Assembly: GCA_964590255.1 (NCBI GenBank)
Contig: CAZPYA010000001.1
Span: forward strand, 1-64,000
Direction: 5' to 3'
Source: JAKIYB01 sp964590255
Lineage (GTDB): Bacteria; Armatimonadota; Hebobacteria; CAIYQO01
DNA length: 64,000 nt
Both the position numbers and the translations under genes were made by a program. The notes below the pieces were generated by a model that was given only the letters and a program-made list of their open reading frames with translations, searched no databases and was not told where the DNA came from. Positions 1 through 8,165 of this stretch are shown piece after piece. Position 1 is the first letter of the stretch. Each line of letters begins with the position of its first letter.

Positions 1-306
1 GGCGGCCGCCGCGCCGAGGACGGCGGCGCCCCACAGGGAGAACCCGTCGGCGCGCAGCAGCGCCGGCCCATGCGGCCACCCAGCCAGCGCCGGGGTGCCG
101 TCGGCGGGCGCCTGGCCCAGCGCCAGCAGCGCCAGTGCCGGCATGCTGCCGCACACCAGCACCACCAGCCAGAGGGGCGCGCGCACCGCCTGATCGTATT
201 CATGCTTCGGGATATAGCGGAGGGGCAGCAACGCCAGCGCATAGAGCGCCAGCGTGCCGAGTGCCAGCACGGGCAGCGAGAAGATTGTCAGAAACAAAAT
301 ACGCAC
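1..306 (-). CDS. multi-pass membrane protein, N-terminal part (cut by window edge)
   Basis: An open frame of 102 codons runs off the left edge. It starts at a GTG 19 nt after the pilB stop. It begins MRILFLTIFSLPVLALGTLALYA and shows a first hydrophobic helix (about residues 3-28), a basic/acidic loop LPLRYIPKHEYDQAV, a second helix (about 43-62), a periplasmic-type loop and the start of a third helix after LRADGFSLWGAA. The D-G-F-S-L motif before a helix is reminiscent of NuoL/M/N- or Mrp-type antiporter subunits, but too little is visible to assign a family. Close spacing suggests co-transcription with the pilus operon. I see no functional link. Confidence 0.55.
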   Translation of the reverse strand, partial: MRILFLTIFSLPVLALGTLALYALALLPLRYIPKHEYDQAVRAPLWLVVLVCGSMPALALLALGQAPADGTPALAGWPHGPALLRADGFSLWGAAVLGAAAA

Positions 307-325
307 GGCTCACATCCGGCAGCGG

Positions 326-2044
326 CTATTCGGTGTAAATCACCCGCAGCGTTTCGTCGATGGAGGTGATGCCCTGGACGATCTTTTGCATGGCGTCCTG
401 TTGCAACGTCATCATGCCGTTGTTCAACGCCGCCTCGCGGATAAGATGCGCCGGCGAGCGCTTGAGGATGAGCGCGCGGACTTCGTTGTCCACCAGCATC
501 AGCTCGAAGACGCCCATGCGGCCTTTGTACCCGGAACCGCGGCAGTTGGCGCAGCCTTTGGGGCGGTAGAAGGTGACCTGATCCACTTCGAGCGGCAGGT
601 TCATGCGGTGGATGGCCTCCGCCGGCGGCGCATAGGGCTCCTTGCAACGGGGACAGAGCACGCGCACCAGTCGCTGGGCGATGACGCCGACCACCGCCGA
701 GGAGATGAGGAACGGCTCGATGCCCATTTCGATGAGGCGGGTGGCGGCGCTGGGCGCGTCATTGGTATGCAGCGTAGAGAAGACCAGGTGGCCGGTGAGC
801 GCCGATTCGATGGAGATGAGCGCCGTTTCGGCGTCGCGGGTTTCGCCGACGAGGATGATGTCCGGGTCCTGGCGCAGGAAGGTGCGCAGCGCGATGGGGA
901 AAGTGAGACCCGCGCGGTAATTCACCTGTACCTGGGTGAGGCCGGGAAGCTGGTATTCCACCGGGTCTTCCACGGTGAGGATATTCACGTCCTGCCCGTT
1001 GAGCTGGTTGAGCGTGGCGTAGAGGGTGGTGGATTTCCCCGAGCCGGTGGGGCCGGTGACCAGGATGATGCCATAGCTGCGGTGGATGAGCCGGTCGTAC
1101 GTCTCCAGCATGTTACTGGGAAAGCCGAGTTTGTTTAGCGTGATCTGGATGCCGCTCTTGTCGAGGACGCGCAGCACCACCTTCTCGCCGTGTACCCCGG
1201 GCAGCGACGACACGCGCATGTCATACTCGCGCCCGTGCAGGGAGAGGGAGATGCGGCCATCCTGCGGCACGCGCTTTTCGGAGATATCCATCTCCGCCAT
1301 GACCTTGATGCGGGAGATGAGCGCCGCTTGCGCCTGTTTCGGCACCACCGCGCCGTCGACGAGGATGCCGTCCATGCGGTAGCGCACGCGCAGGCGGTCG
1401 GCCTCGGGCTGAATGTGGATGTCGCTGGCCTTGTCGGTGAGCGCCTGCTGGATGATCATGTTGACGAGTTGCACGATGGGCGCGTCGTCGACCAGTTCGC
1501 GCAGTTGATCGACGGAGATATCGTCGTCGCGGCGCTCGACATTGATGGTGATTTCCTCGACGCCGACCTCGTTGGCCACCTTTTTCAGCGTCTCGGCGAT
1601 ATGCGAGCCAGAGGTGAGGATATTGGTGATGGCGTTGTTGAGGTCTTCCTCGATGGTAATGACGGGATCGACTTCGAGGCCAGTGGCCAGGCGCACCTGG
1701 TCGATGGCGAAGATATCCAGCGGGTTGAGCATCGCCACCATGAGGCGGTTGCCGCGGCGGGAGACGGGCAGACAGCGGAAGCGCTGCATAATGTGCTTCG
1801 GCACCAGGGCGATGATAGCGGCGTTGAGCTGATCGGCCTGCATGTCGACGAAGGGCACGCCCCACTGGCGGCCGAGCGCCCGCGCTCGGTCGCGCTCGGT
1901 GATAAGGCCCATGCGCACGAGAAGCTGCCCGAGCGGCTCATGGGTGTTGCGCTGCACCTGCAGCGCGCGCTCCAGCTCCGCTTCATTGAGCCCGGTCAGC
2001 TCCTTGATGATTTCTCCGAATAGTCGATGGCCAATAATGCTCAT
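326..2044 (-). CDS. pilB: type IV pilus assembly / type II secretion ATPase PilB/GspE
   Basis: Cytoplasmic hexameric ATPase that powers pilus or pseudopilus polymerisation. From the start MSIIGHRLFGE (572 aa, family-typical) there is an N-terminal MshEN/GspE-N domain (residues 1-160), the RMDG region, Walker A GPTGSGKST (331-339), the Asp box VEDPVEYQ, Walker B DPDIILVGE (393-401) and the His box TGHLVFSTLHTND. A zinc-binding C-x2-C pair of pairs follows (C464/C467 and C498/C501), typical of assembly rather than retraction ATPases. An in-frame start 19 codons upstream exists, but the conserved N-terminus begins at this Met. It is the last recognised gene of the pilMNOPQ operon. No pilT or pilC is nearby, so PilB versus GspE naming rests on the pilM-Q context. 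Confidence 0.95.
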   Translation of the reverse strand: MSIIGHRLFGEIIKELTGLNEAELERALQVQRNTHEPLGQLLVRMGLITERDRARALGRQWGVPFVDMQADQLNAAIIALVPKHIMQRFRCLPVSRRGNRLMVAMLNPLDIFAIDQVRLATGLEVDPVITIEEDLNNAITNILTSGSHIAETLKKVANEVGVEEITINVERRDDDISVDQLRELVDDAPIVQLVNMIIQQALTDKASDIHIQPEADRLRVRYRMDGILVDGAVVPKQAQAALISRIKVMAEMDISEKRVPQDGRISLSLHGREYDMRVSSLPGVHGEKVVLRVLDKSGIQITLNKLGFPSNMLETYDRLIHRSYGIILVTGPTGSGKSTTLYATLNQLNGQDVNILTVEDPVEYQLPGLTQVQVNYRAGLTFPIALRTFLRQDPDIILVGETRDAETALISIESALTGHLVFSTLHTNDAPSAATRLIEMGIEPFLISSAVVGVIAQRLVRVLCPRCKEPYAPPAEAIHRMNLPLEVDQVTFYRPKGCANCRGSGYKGRMGVFELMLVDNEVRALILKRSPAHLIREAALNNGMMTLQQDAMQKIVQGITSIDETLRVIYTE

Positions 2045-2176
2045 AGGCAGGGAATCCGTTACCCCGGCAGGTTGCTGTAATATACCCCGTGGCCGGATCA
2101 TTTATCGGCAGGGATACTGGTTGCCCCGACAGCCGGAATGGCTGCCGGGGCAACGGGATGGCATGGCCGGCATGCG

Positions 2177-2566
2177 TTACGGCGTGACGATCAGGTTGAT
2201 CGGCGTGACCGTTTTCCCACCCAGCTTCGTGCGCGTGGTGAGGGACAGGGTGACGTTGCTCACCTCGCCCGGCGCCAGCGCGCGCGACTTCCAGGTGGTG
2301 CCGAAGGTGGCGGTGGACGAGAAGGTGCCGGCGCCGGCGGGGCTCTGCGTCCACTCATAGGTGGTCACCGGGTTCGTGGCCTCCGGGTCTTTCGCCTCAC
2401 CATCGATCACCAGCACGTCGGTGGATTTCCAGGCGGGCAGGGTGGTGCCGGCCGGGAATTTGAAGTTGACGACCGGGTTCAGTCCGGTGGAGCCCCCTCC
2501 ATAACAGCCGGACAGCAGCAAGGCGCCAAGCACGATGAGTAGTAATGACAGGATGCGTATTTTCAT
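2177..2566 (-). CDS. small lipoprotein with Ig/PKD-like domain inside pilus operon
   Basis: 129 aa with a clear lipoprotein signal: MKIRILSLLLIVLGALLLSGC, lipobox LSGC with Cys21 as lipidated residue. The mature part is about 105 residues of predicted beta-sheet (DGEAKDPEATNPVTTYEW, then TWKSRALAPGEVSNVTLSL), resembling a single PKD/Ig-like fold. It starts 15 nt after the pilQ stop and precedes pilB, so it is almost surely co-transcribed with the secretin. A role as a secretin-assisting lipoprotein (pilotin-like) is a guess from position only; the sequence does not look like TPR-type PilF/PilW pilotins. Confidence 0.8.
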   Translation of the reverse strand: MKIRILSLLLIVLGALLLSGCYGGGSTGLNPVVNFKFPAGTTLPAWKSTDVLVIDGEAKDPEATNPVTTYEWTQSPAGAGTFSSTATFGTTWKSRALAPGEVSNVTLSLTTRTKLGGKTVTPINLIVTP

Positions 2567-2581
2567 CTGCGTGTTCTCCTC

Positions 2582-4768
2582 TTAACGTCCAGCCGAGGGC
2601 GCCGCCGCCGGCGCCGTGGCACCGACGATGGACGGCGTCACCAGAATAACCAGTTCGCTCTGCGCCGGCAGGGTGCGCTTGCTGCGGAACAGCGAGCCGA
2701 TGAGCGGCAGCCGGCCAAGACCGGAGACCGCCTGGCGATGCTCTTCTTCACGGCTCTGCATCAGGCCGCCGATGACCAGCGTCTCGCCGGAGCGCACCTG
2801 CACCACGGTGGTGCTGGAGTTCTCCGGGATAATCGGCAGATCGAGGCCGGAGATATCGCGGCGGAACGTCGGCGTATCGGTGACGTTGGTGGTAATTTCC
2901 AGCGTGATGAGGCCGTCCTGCGACACGGTGGGTCTCACTTGCAGCGTCACGCCGGTGTTGAGGGATTGCTGCGAGTAAACCGGCCCGTTTTGCGTGACGG
3001 CGCTGACCACCGCGTAGAAGAACTGGCTGCCGACGTGAATGGTCGCCTGCTCGCCGTTCTGCACCACGGTGGATGGCCGGTTGATGACCTTCGCCTTGTC
3101 CATCGTCTCCAGCGCGTTGAGCGTGGCGGAGATATCGATGGGCGCGCGGATGATGCGCCCGAGGCTCAGCGGGCTGTTGGATTGCGCCTCGGTGAGCCCG
3201 ACATTGATTTGACCCGGCGTGTTGTTAGTGCCTGTCACCCCGCTCCAGTTGATGCCGAGGTTTTTCACCTCGCTGGAGTTGATGCTGACGATCTCCGAGC
3301 TGATGACGACCTGCGGAGGCGCGGTGTCCAGCGTGGCGAGGAGCGACTGCGCCTGCGTCACCACGGGTTCGGGACCACGCAGCACGAGATCGAAGACATC
3401 TCCCTGCGCGGACGCCGCGCTGCTGGCGCTGGGACTGGCGCTGCTTGTGCTACTGGAGCTACTGGAGCTACTGGATCCGCCCCCGGCGCTCTTCGCCGCG
3501 GTGCCGCGCTTTTGCGGCGCCAGCGTTACCTGCAGGCCTTCTTTGCCGAAGATGGTATCGAGCTGTTTTTTCGCGTCGCTGCCCCTGAGGAAGCGCAGCG
3601 TGATGATCTTTTGCACGCGTTCGGCGCCGATGTCTACCGCGGCCAGCGCGGTGGCGGCCTGCTTCACTACGTCGTCGGGCCCGCGGAGGATGAAGTCACC
3701 GATGGGTTCGGCCACGTTCAGGTTGCCGTCTTTATCGCGGCGGACGATGGCGCCCACCGCGTTGCCCTTCACGGCCGTCTCCTTCTCGCCATCCGCCTTG
3801 ACGACGGTTTCCGCATAGGTCATCGGCGCGGTGTAGATGGTGAGGCCGCGCGCTTGATAGCGCTCCAGCAGGTAGGTGATGGCCTGGGTGGCGTAGATGC
3901 GCTTCACGCTGGCACGGACTTCAACCAGCGGGGTGTCGACATCGATGCGCGCCACGCTGGCCATCGCTTCCGCCACCACCTCTTTCGGGCCGCGCAGGAT
4001 GATCTCGTTGCTCTTCCAGGTGAGCTCGGTCGGCTTGTCGGCGGTCGCGGGCTCATCCGCCGCTTCGTCGTTGCCGCTCCAGCGGCGCTGCGGGGCGTAG
4101 CTGATGGTGAGGCCGTCGGCCTTGTAGAGTTCTTCCAGGTAGGCCTTCGCCTGCCAGGGCACCACTGCCTTCACCTTATAGGTGGATTCGGCCATCTCAA
4201 TCGGCGCCGGCACGTCCGTCGCCTGCTGCGCCTGCGCCGGCACATCGATTTCAATCATGAAATCTTTCGCCGCGGTGATCTGCTTCGCCTCGCCGTAGAG
4301 CACCAGGCGACCGGGGATCTCTTTCACCTGCAGCTCTTTGTAGGCGATGCCCAGCGCGCCGATGGCATCCGCCGCGGAGATGAAGCGCAGCGGCACCACG
4401 GCGGAGACGCCGTTCACGACCGGGCGCTTCTCGGGCACCATCTCCGGCGGGCGCACCATGACAAGGTAGGTATTGCCCCGAAGCTGATAGGTCGTGCCGG
4501 TCATCGTGGTGATGAGCGTCAGCGCCTCATCGAGGGTGACCCGCTTCAGCTTGAGGGTAATGACCCCCTTCACGTCCGGCGAGACGACGATATTCGTCCC
4601 GCTGACATCCGCGAGCGCCTTCAGCGCCAGGGGCACCGGCATATCGATAAAATCGAGATTATCGATCGGTTTCGGCGCCGCGAGGGCGGTCAGGGTCAGG
4701 GCGAGCAGGCCGAGCAGCCACAGGCCTCGGCACCGGCACGACGCCAGTTCCCGTATCAGTGCAACCAT
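2582..4768 (-). CDS. pilQ: secretin (PilQ/GspD family outer-membrane channel)
   Basis: 728 aa forming the outer-membrane secretin ring. The N-terminal signal/TM lies at about residues 15-31 (ending TALAA), followed by an STN-like segment (PVPLALKALADVSGTNIVV, 44-62). Four repeated secretin-N units follow, ending in a signature near 154, 257, 359 and 461; three read (I/V)LRGPxxVV. A Gly/Ser run (about 428-455) links to the C-terminal secretin barrel (about 485-715), with VINRPSTVVQNGEQA, the PIIPENSSTTVVQVRSGETLVIGGL gate region and the final GRLPLIGSLF / LVILVTPSIV signature. It lies between the pilP-like gene (2-nt gap) and the small lipoprotein. The poly-Ser linker may vary in length between strains. 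Confidence 0.93.
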   Translation of the reverse strand: MVALIRELASCRCRGLWLLGLLALTLTALAAPKPIDNLDFIDMPVPLALKALADVSGTNIVVSPDVKGVITLKLKRVTLDEALTLITTMTGTTYQLRGNTYLVMVRPPEMVPEKRPVVNGVSAVVPLRFISAADAIGALGIAYKELQVKEIPGRLVLYGEAKQITAAKDFMIEIDVPAQAQQATDVPAPIEMAESTYKVKAVVPWQAKAYLEELYKADGLTISYAPQRRWSGNDEAADEPATADKPTELTWKSNEIILRGPKEVVAEAMASVARIDVDTPLVEVRASVKRIYATQAITYLLERYQARGLTIYTAPMTYAETVVKADGEKETAVKGNAVGAIVRRDKDGNLNVAEPIGDFILRGPDDVVKQAATALAAVDIGAERVQKIITLRFLRGSDAKKQLDTIFGKEGLQVTLAPQKRGTAAKSAGGGSSSSSSSSSTSSASPSASSAASAQGDVFDLVLRGPEPVVTQAQSLLATLDTAPPQVVISSEIVSINSSEVKNLGINWSGVTGTNNTPGQINVGLTEAQSNSPLSLGRIIRAPIDISATLNALETMDKAKVINRPSTVVQNGEQATIHVGSQFFYAVVSAVTQNGPVYSQQSLNTGVTLQVRPTVSQDGLITLEITTNVTDTPTFRRDISGLDLPIIPENSSTTVVQVRSGETLVIGGLMQSREEEHRQAVSGLGRLPLIGSLFRSKRTLPAQSELVILVTPSIVGATAPAAAPSAGR

Positions 4769-4770
4769 GT

Positions 4771-5367
4771 TTATCTACCTCCTGACAAACGGAAGCGCGC
4801 AGTTTGAATCCCGTTCTTCACGGTAATTTCTGTTGGGGCGATCTCGGTTACGGACCAGTCCGTGCCCGGGATCCGCTCACCACGGTAGAGGGTATAGGGC
4901 TTCTCGTCTGCAATCAGTGCCACGAAGCGCGTGTCACCGCTGAAGACGATACCCTTCACGACAATGGCGGGGGGTTCGGGGAGTTCGACGGGTTTCACGT
5001 CCCCCGGGCCGACCAGCGGCCCACCGGTATCAATGGGATCCGGAATAATGCGACCGGGCGGCGGATTGCGCAGCGAATTCGGACGCAACGGCGGCAGCGG
5101 CCGTCCGACATCGCTCACCGGCAGCATCAGATCCTTGAACGGATCGCGCCCGCCGTCAACGTTCGGAATGGCAGCCTCTACTTGCTGCGACAACACCCAC
5201 GGCACGTTCGAGCTTTTTGCGCCGGTCGCCTTCGCCACCTTCTTTGGCTTGCTGCCCCCCCCCGTGCGCGAGGTCGGCGCCGCGGGTTTCAGCACCAGCG
5301 TGGCGATGACCACCAGTACCACCAGGGCGACAACCAGGCCGATGATTTCGATCTGATTCTTTTTCAT
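4771..5367 (-). CDS. pilP: PilP-like inner-membrane lipoprotein/periplasmic linker of pilus machine
   Basis: 198 aa. A single N-terminal TM helix (about 7-27, IIGLVVALVVLVVIATLVL) is followed by a basic linker (GGGSKPKKVAKATGAK). A proline-rich stretch with DPFKDLML comes next, then a C-terminal beta domain (VVKGIVFSGDTRFVALI ... LYRGERIPGTDWSVTEI ... VKNGIQTARFRL) like the PilP/GspC homology region that contacts the secretin. It overlaps pilO by 4 nt and precedes pilQ by 2 nt, exactly the pilM-N-O-P-Q order. There is no lipobox, unlike classical PilP, so it is anchored by a TM as in GspC. Assignment rests on position plus the C-terminal fold signature. Confidence 0.7.
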   Translation of the reverse strand: MKKNQIEIIGLVVALVVLVVIATLVLKPAAPTSRTGGGSKPKKVAKATGAKSSNVPWVLSQQVEAAIPNVDGGRDPFKDLMLPVSDVGRPLPPLRPNSLRNPPPGRIIPDPIDTGGPLVGPGDVKPVELPEPPAIVVKGIVFSGDTRFVALIADEKPYTLYRGERIPGTDWSVTEIAPTEITVKNGIQTARFRLSGGR

Positions 5368-6110
5368 CGCGCCCCTCCCCGGGCCGGCGCCGGTTTCCGC
5401 GCGCCGGTTGGCCGTTTCGCGTCAGTCGACTCGTATTGATTCGGCGTGATGATGACGTAGGTATCGAGCTTGGCGGCGACGCTGCCGGGCAACTCGTCCT
5501 GCCCCTTGCGCGGGGTCATCGCCACACGGCGGACATAAACCAGTTTCGGGAAGGCGCGCAGCCGGTCGATGAGGCGCAGCACGCTGACGTAGGTGCCATG
5601 CACTTCCAGATCGATCTGCTGAACCCGATATTGATCTTTCTCCGGCTCGGCGCCGGCTTTGGCGACCTTCTTTTTCGTTGGTTTCTTGGCGACCTTTTTC
5701 TTCGTTACTTTCTCCGGCCCGTCGGACGTCGCGGCGGACAGCGGGCTATGCTGCAGGTCGATGGGGCGCAGGTCATCCGGCTTGATGCGCGTGATGATAT
5801 TGCCGGACTTCGCCGCGATATCCTGCAGTTGCTCCAGGTAGGACGGCGTATAGCGATAGTCCTTGAGCTGGGTATCGATGGAGGCCAGCTTGCGGGTCAG
5901 GGTTACCTTGTCTTCCTGATAGCGCTTGCGTTCTTGCGTCTGCACGGTGATGGCAGCCATTTCCCTATTCATGTCCTTGATGGAGCGCTGCAGGTCGTTG
6001 AGGCGCACGTTCTGACGATGCCAACTGAAGAGGCCGATGGCCAGCACCAGCACCCCCGCGGCGATGATGATCATGAGCTTCATGGTAAAGGCGGATTGTT
6101 TCAAGCCCAT
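5364..6110 (-). CDS. pilO: type IV pilus inner-membrane protein PilO
   Basis: 248 aa bitopic protein with a TM at about 11-28 (LMIIIAAGVLVLAIGLFSW). A coiled coil follows (about 33-85: LNDLQRSIKDMNREMAAI ... YQEDKVTLTRKLASIDTQL), then a PilO periplasmic core (PSYLEQLQDIAAKSGNIITRI ... VHGTYVSVLRLIDRLRAFPKLVYV). PilO pairs with PilN to form the inner-membrane alignment platform. An unusual Lys/Ala-rich insert (KKKVAKKPTKKKVAKAG, about residues 133-152) interrupts the core. The start codon overlaps the pilN stop (TGATG) and the stop overlaps the next start (ATGA), showing translational coupling. Confidence 0.88.
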   Translation of the reverse strand: MGLKQSAFTMKLMIIIAAGVLVLAIGLFSWHRQNVRLNDLQRSIKDMNREMAAITVQTQERKRYQEDKVTLTRKLASIDTQLKDYRYTPSYLEQLQDIAAKSGNIITRIKPDDLRPIDLQHSPLSAATSDGPEKVTKKKVAKKPTKKKVAKAGAEPEKDQYRVQQIDLEVHGTYVSVLRLIDRLRAFPKLVYVRRVAMTPRKGQDELPGSVAAKLDTYVIITPNQYESTDAKRPTGARKPAPARGGAR

Positions 6111-6706
6111 CAGAGCTCACCTCCATACAAACCGTCAATCGGGATGACGATCTCGAAGGACATTTGCGTGATGCCGAGTTCTTTATTCTCCGCCAGCGCC
6201 GTGCCTTCCAGTTTCGGCGTCTCCGCCCAGCCGCCGCTGCCGTCGGCCAGCCGCGTCATCTCCGGCAGCCGCGTCATGAACGCGCTGATTGCCTTTTGGT
6301 CCTTGGCGCGGCCTGAGAGCCGGATGTTGATCCTGTCATCATCGGTGGCCGTCGCCAGGCTGGTAAGCACCACGTCATTGGGGATGGCGCGGCTAAGGTC
6401 GGAGAGGATGATGAGCCAGGCGCCTTCGCTGAGGCGCACGCGATCGAGCAGATCAGCGATTTTCTGGTCGTCCTCAACCTCTTTTTTCAGCTCGAGGAAC
6501 GACTCGAGGTCTGCGCGGGCGCTGAGCAGGTCCTTGTGCCTGTCGTTCTTGTATGCCACATTGTCGATGTTGAGCTTCCACCAGGCGAGGTTCAACGCCA
6601 GCATCGCGAAGACAACGAGCGCCACCCCCAGCGTGCTCATGCGCACGATGTTCGTTTCACGCTGTTTGCGCGCACGCCGCTCGGCGATGAGGTTGATATT
6701 GATCAT
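6110..6706 (-). CDS. pilN: type IV pilus assembly protein PilN
   Basis: 198 aa. It starts MININLIAERRARKQRE, the short cytoplasmic peptide of PilN with the conserved I-N-L motif that inserts into a PilM groove. One TM (about 26-43, LGVALVVFAMLALNLAWW) and a periplasmic coiled coil (SARADLESFLELKKEVEDDQ) follow. Then comes a PilN domain (LLDRVRLSEGAWLIILSDLSRAIPNDVVLTSL ... RLSGRAKDQKAISAFMTRL). It is encoded with a 4-nt overlap after pilM and a 1-nt overlap before pilO. The length is normal for the family. Confidence 0.9.
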   Translation of the reverse strand: MININLIAERRARKQRETNIVRMSTLGVALVVFAMLALNLAWWKLNIDNVAYKNDRHKDLLSARADLESFLELKKEVEDDQKIADLLDRVRLSEGAWLIILSDLSRAIPNDVVLTSLATATDDDRINIRLSGRAKDQKAISAFMTRLPEMTRLADGSGGWAETPKLEGTALAENKELGITQMSFEIVIPIDGLYGGEL

Positions 6707-7854
6707 CGATATCCCCCCTTCTCGCGGATCAGCATGGGTTCGCGGAGCGCCAGGCCGGTGGCGGTGGCCAGCATCGGTTCCTGACTGTAGAGCTCCTCGG
6801 CGCCTTCCGGCACCACGACGAGTCCTTTGCTGAAGATATCCGCGATGCCCACCGGGAGGCTGAGCTGCTCCTGTAAGAACCCGGCGAGGCCGGTCATTTT
6901 CGCGCTGCCGCCCGTGAGGATGACTCGGCTGACGCCGACGGCGCCGGCGGCGCGCGGCGCGCCGCCCGGGCCTTGCTGATAATCGTAGAAGGCAAACGAG
7001 CGCCGCACCTCGCGCACCAGCTCTTCCAGCACGGGCTCGAGGGCGCGGCTGGCTTCCTGGCCGATGGGCGAGAGTTCCGCCCGCGTCACTTCATCGGTGA
7101 CGACTTGCAGTTCGTTTTCCTTGATCTCCTCCGCCTGCAGCGGATCGACGCCGAGCACGTTGATGATGGCGTCGGAGAAGTTGTTGCCGGCGATGGTGAT
7201 GGCGCGGGAGAGCACGAAGGCGCCGTTGGAGATGATGGAGATGTTCGTGTAGGTGGCGCCGATATCGACCAGCGCGATTGTTTCGCTGGGCACTCCACCC
7301 TGCGGCAGCTCGATGACTGCGCGCATGAGCGAGAACGGCTCCACTTCCACTGCCATCGGCTCGATGCCGGCCTGCTCGAGGGTGTCGACACGGCTGTCTA
7401 CCAGCTCACGTGGGGCGGCCACCAGCATCACGTCCATCTTCGGGGTGCTCTCGCCGGTGTGGGTTTCCAGGATCTGGAACTCCAACAGACTGTCTTCCAC
7501 CGGAAAGGAGATGTAGTTGCGCGCTTCCCAGTAGATGGATTTGCGCAGTTGTGCTTCCGGCATGGCCGGCAACTGCACCTGACGGACGACGACGGTGGGG
7601 CCGGCGACCGCAGCCACCGCCACCCCAGCGGTGATGCCCAGGTCGCGCATGAGGGTATGCAAGGCGTCCGCCATCGCGGGGCGGTCGGTCACGACCCCCT
7701 GCTTGATGGCGTTGGGGGGCGTGGGGGTGCTGCCCGCGCGCGTCAGCACATAGCCGTTGCGGGACGGGCTAAGTTGTACCACCTTAATCGAGTGACTGCC
7801 GATGTCGATACCGATGGTACCGCCACCGACAGCAAACTTGCCCAACATGGCCAT
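6703..7854 (-). CDS. pilM: actin-like pilus assembly ATPase PilM
   Basis: Cytoplasmic actin-fold protein that binds the PilN N-terminus. From MAMLGKFAVGGGTIGIDIG (383 aa) it shows the phosphate-1 loop GIDIGSHSIKVVQL (about 15-28), PVEDSLLEFQIL, VEVEPFSLMRA, the phosphate-2 loop ALVDIGATYTNISII and the C-terminal adenosine motif VILTGGSAKMTGLAGFLQ. I chose this start because AGGAG lies 10 nt upstream on the minus strand; a 48-codon upstream extension is open but has no conserved character. It is the first gene of the pil operon, with a 311-bp gap upstream carrying a candidate promoter. Confidence 0.92.
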   Translation of the reverse strand: MAMLGKFAVGGGTIGIDIGSHSIKVVQLSPSRNGYVLTRAGSTPTPPNAIKQGVVTDRPAMADALHTLMRDLGITAGVAVAAVAGPTVVVRQVQLPAMPEAQLRKSIYWEARNYISFPVEDSLLEFQILETHTGESTPKMDVMLVAAPRELVDSRVDTLEQAGIEPMAVEVEPFSLMRAVIELPQGGVPSETIALVDIGATYTNISIISNGAFVLSRAITIAGNNFSDAIINVLGVDPLQAEEIKENELQVVTDEVTRAELSPIGQEASRALEPVLEELVREVRRSFAFYDYQQGPGGAPRAAGAVGVSRVILTGGSAKMTGLAGFLQEQLSLPVGIADIFSKGLVVVPEGAEELYSQEPMLATATGLALREPMLIREKGGYR

Positions 7855-8131
7855 TCTCGGCAACTCCTCTCCACTGCCTGTGACTGTTATGATCCGTTCC
7901 CGAACGCGCCGCCCTGTGATGAGCGATGCGTCCCGCGGAACGCGGTGCTGTGATTCCGGCGCGCCCGTTCCGGGGTGCGCTGTCGGCATCCGACCCACAT
8001 CCGCCGGTCACGGTACCGTCGCGAAGTCAGGTCGGCGGGAGGACGCCACGCGATGGTCGAGATAGGCATTCGGGCACGAGGCCCATGTATCTATCTTCCT
8101 CAGGCGGCTGCAATCTTCCCAATGTTCTGTG
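7855..8131 (-). other. long untranslated leader / gap upstream of pilM
   Basis: Stretch without a convincing gene between pilM and the next gene upstream. It contains an open extension of the pilM frame and nothing else recognisable. If the candidate promoter at 8132-8161 is real, the pil operon mRNA would carry a leader of about 270 nt. I found no known riboswitch motif by eye. Confidence 0.35.
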
Positions 8132-8161
8132 ATGATATGCGATTTTTCGTTGAAACGGCAA
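8132..8161 (-). promoter_or_regulatory. candidate sigma-70 promoter for pil operon
   Basis: Minus-strand TTGCCG - 18 nt - TATCAT, the best match in the gap upstream of pilM. It lies just beyond the stop of the upstream gene. Weak -10 and long leader keep confidence low. Confidence 0.35.
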
Positions 8162-8165
8162 GTCC

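Noticed and set aside
2738..4807. Long open frame (689 codons) on the plus strand opposite pilQ
   Set aside because: Mirror-image frame of a high-GC gene; composition is His/Arg/Asp-rich with no motif, while pilQ on the other strand is certain.
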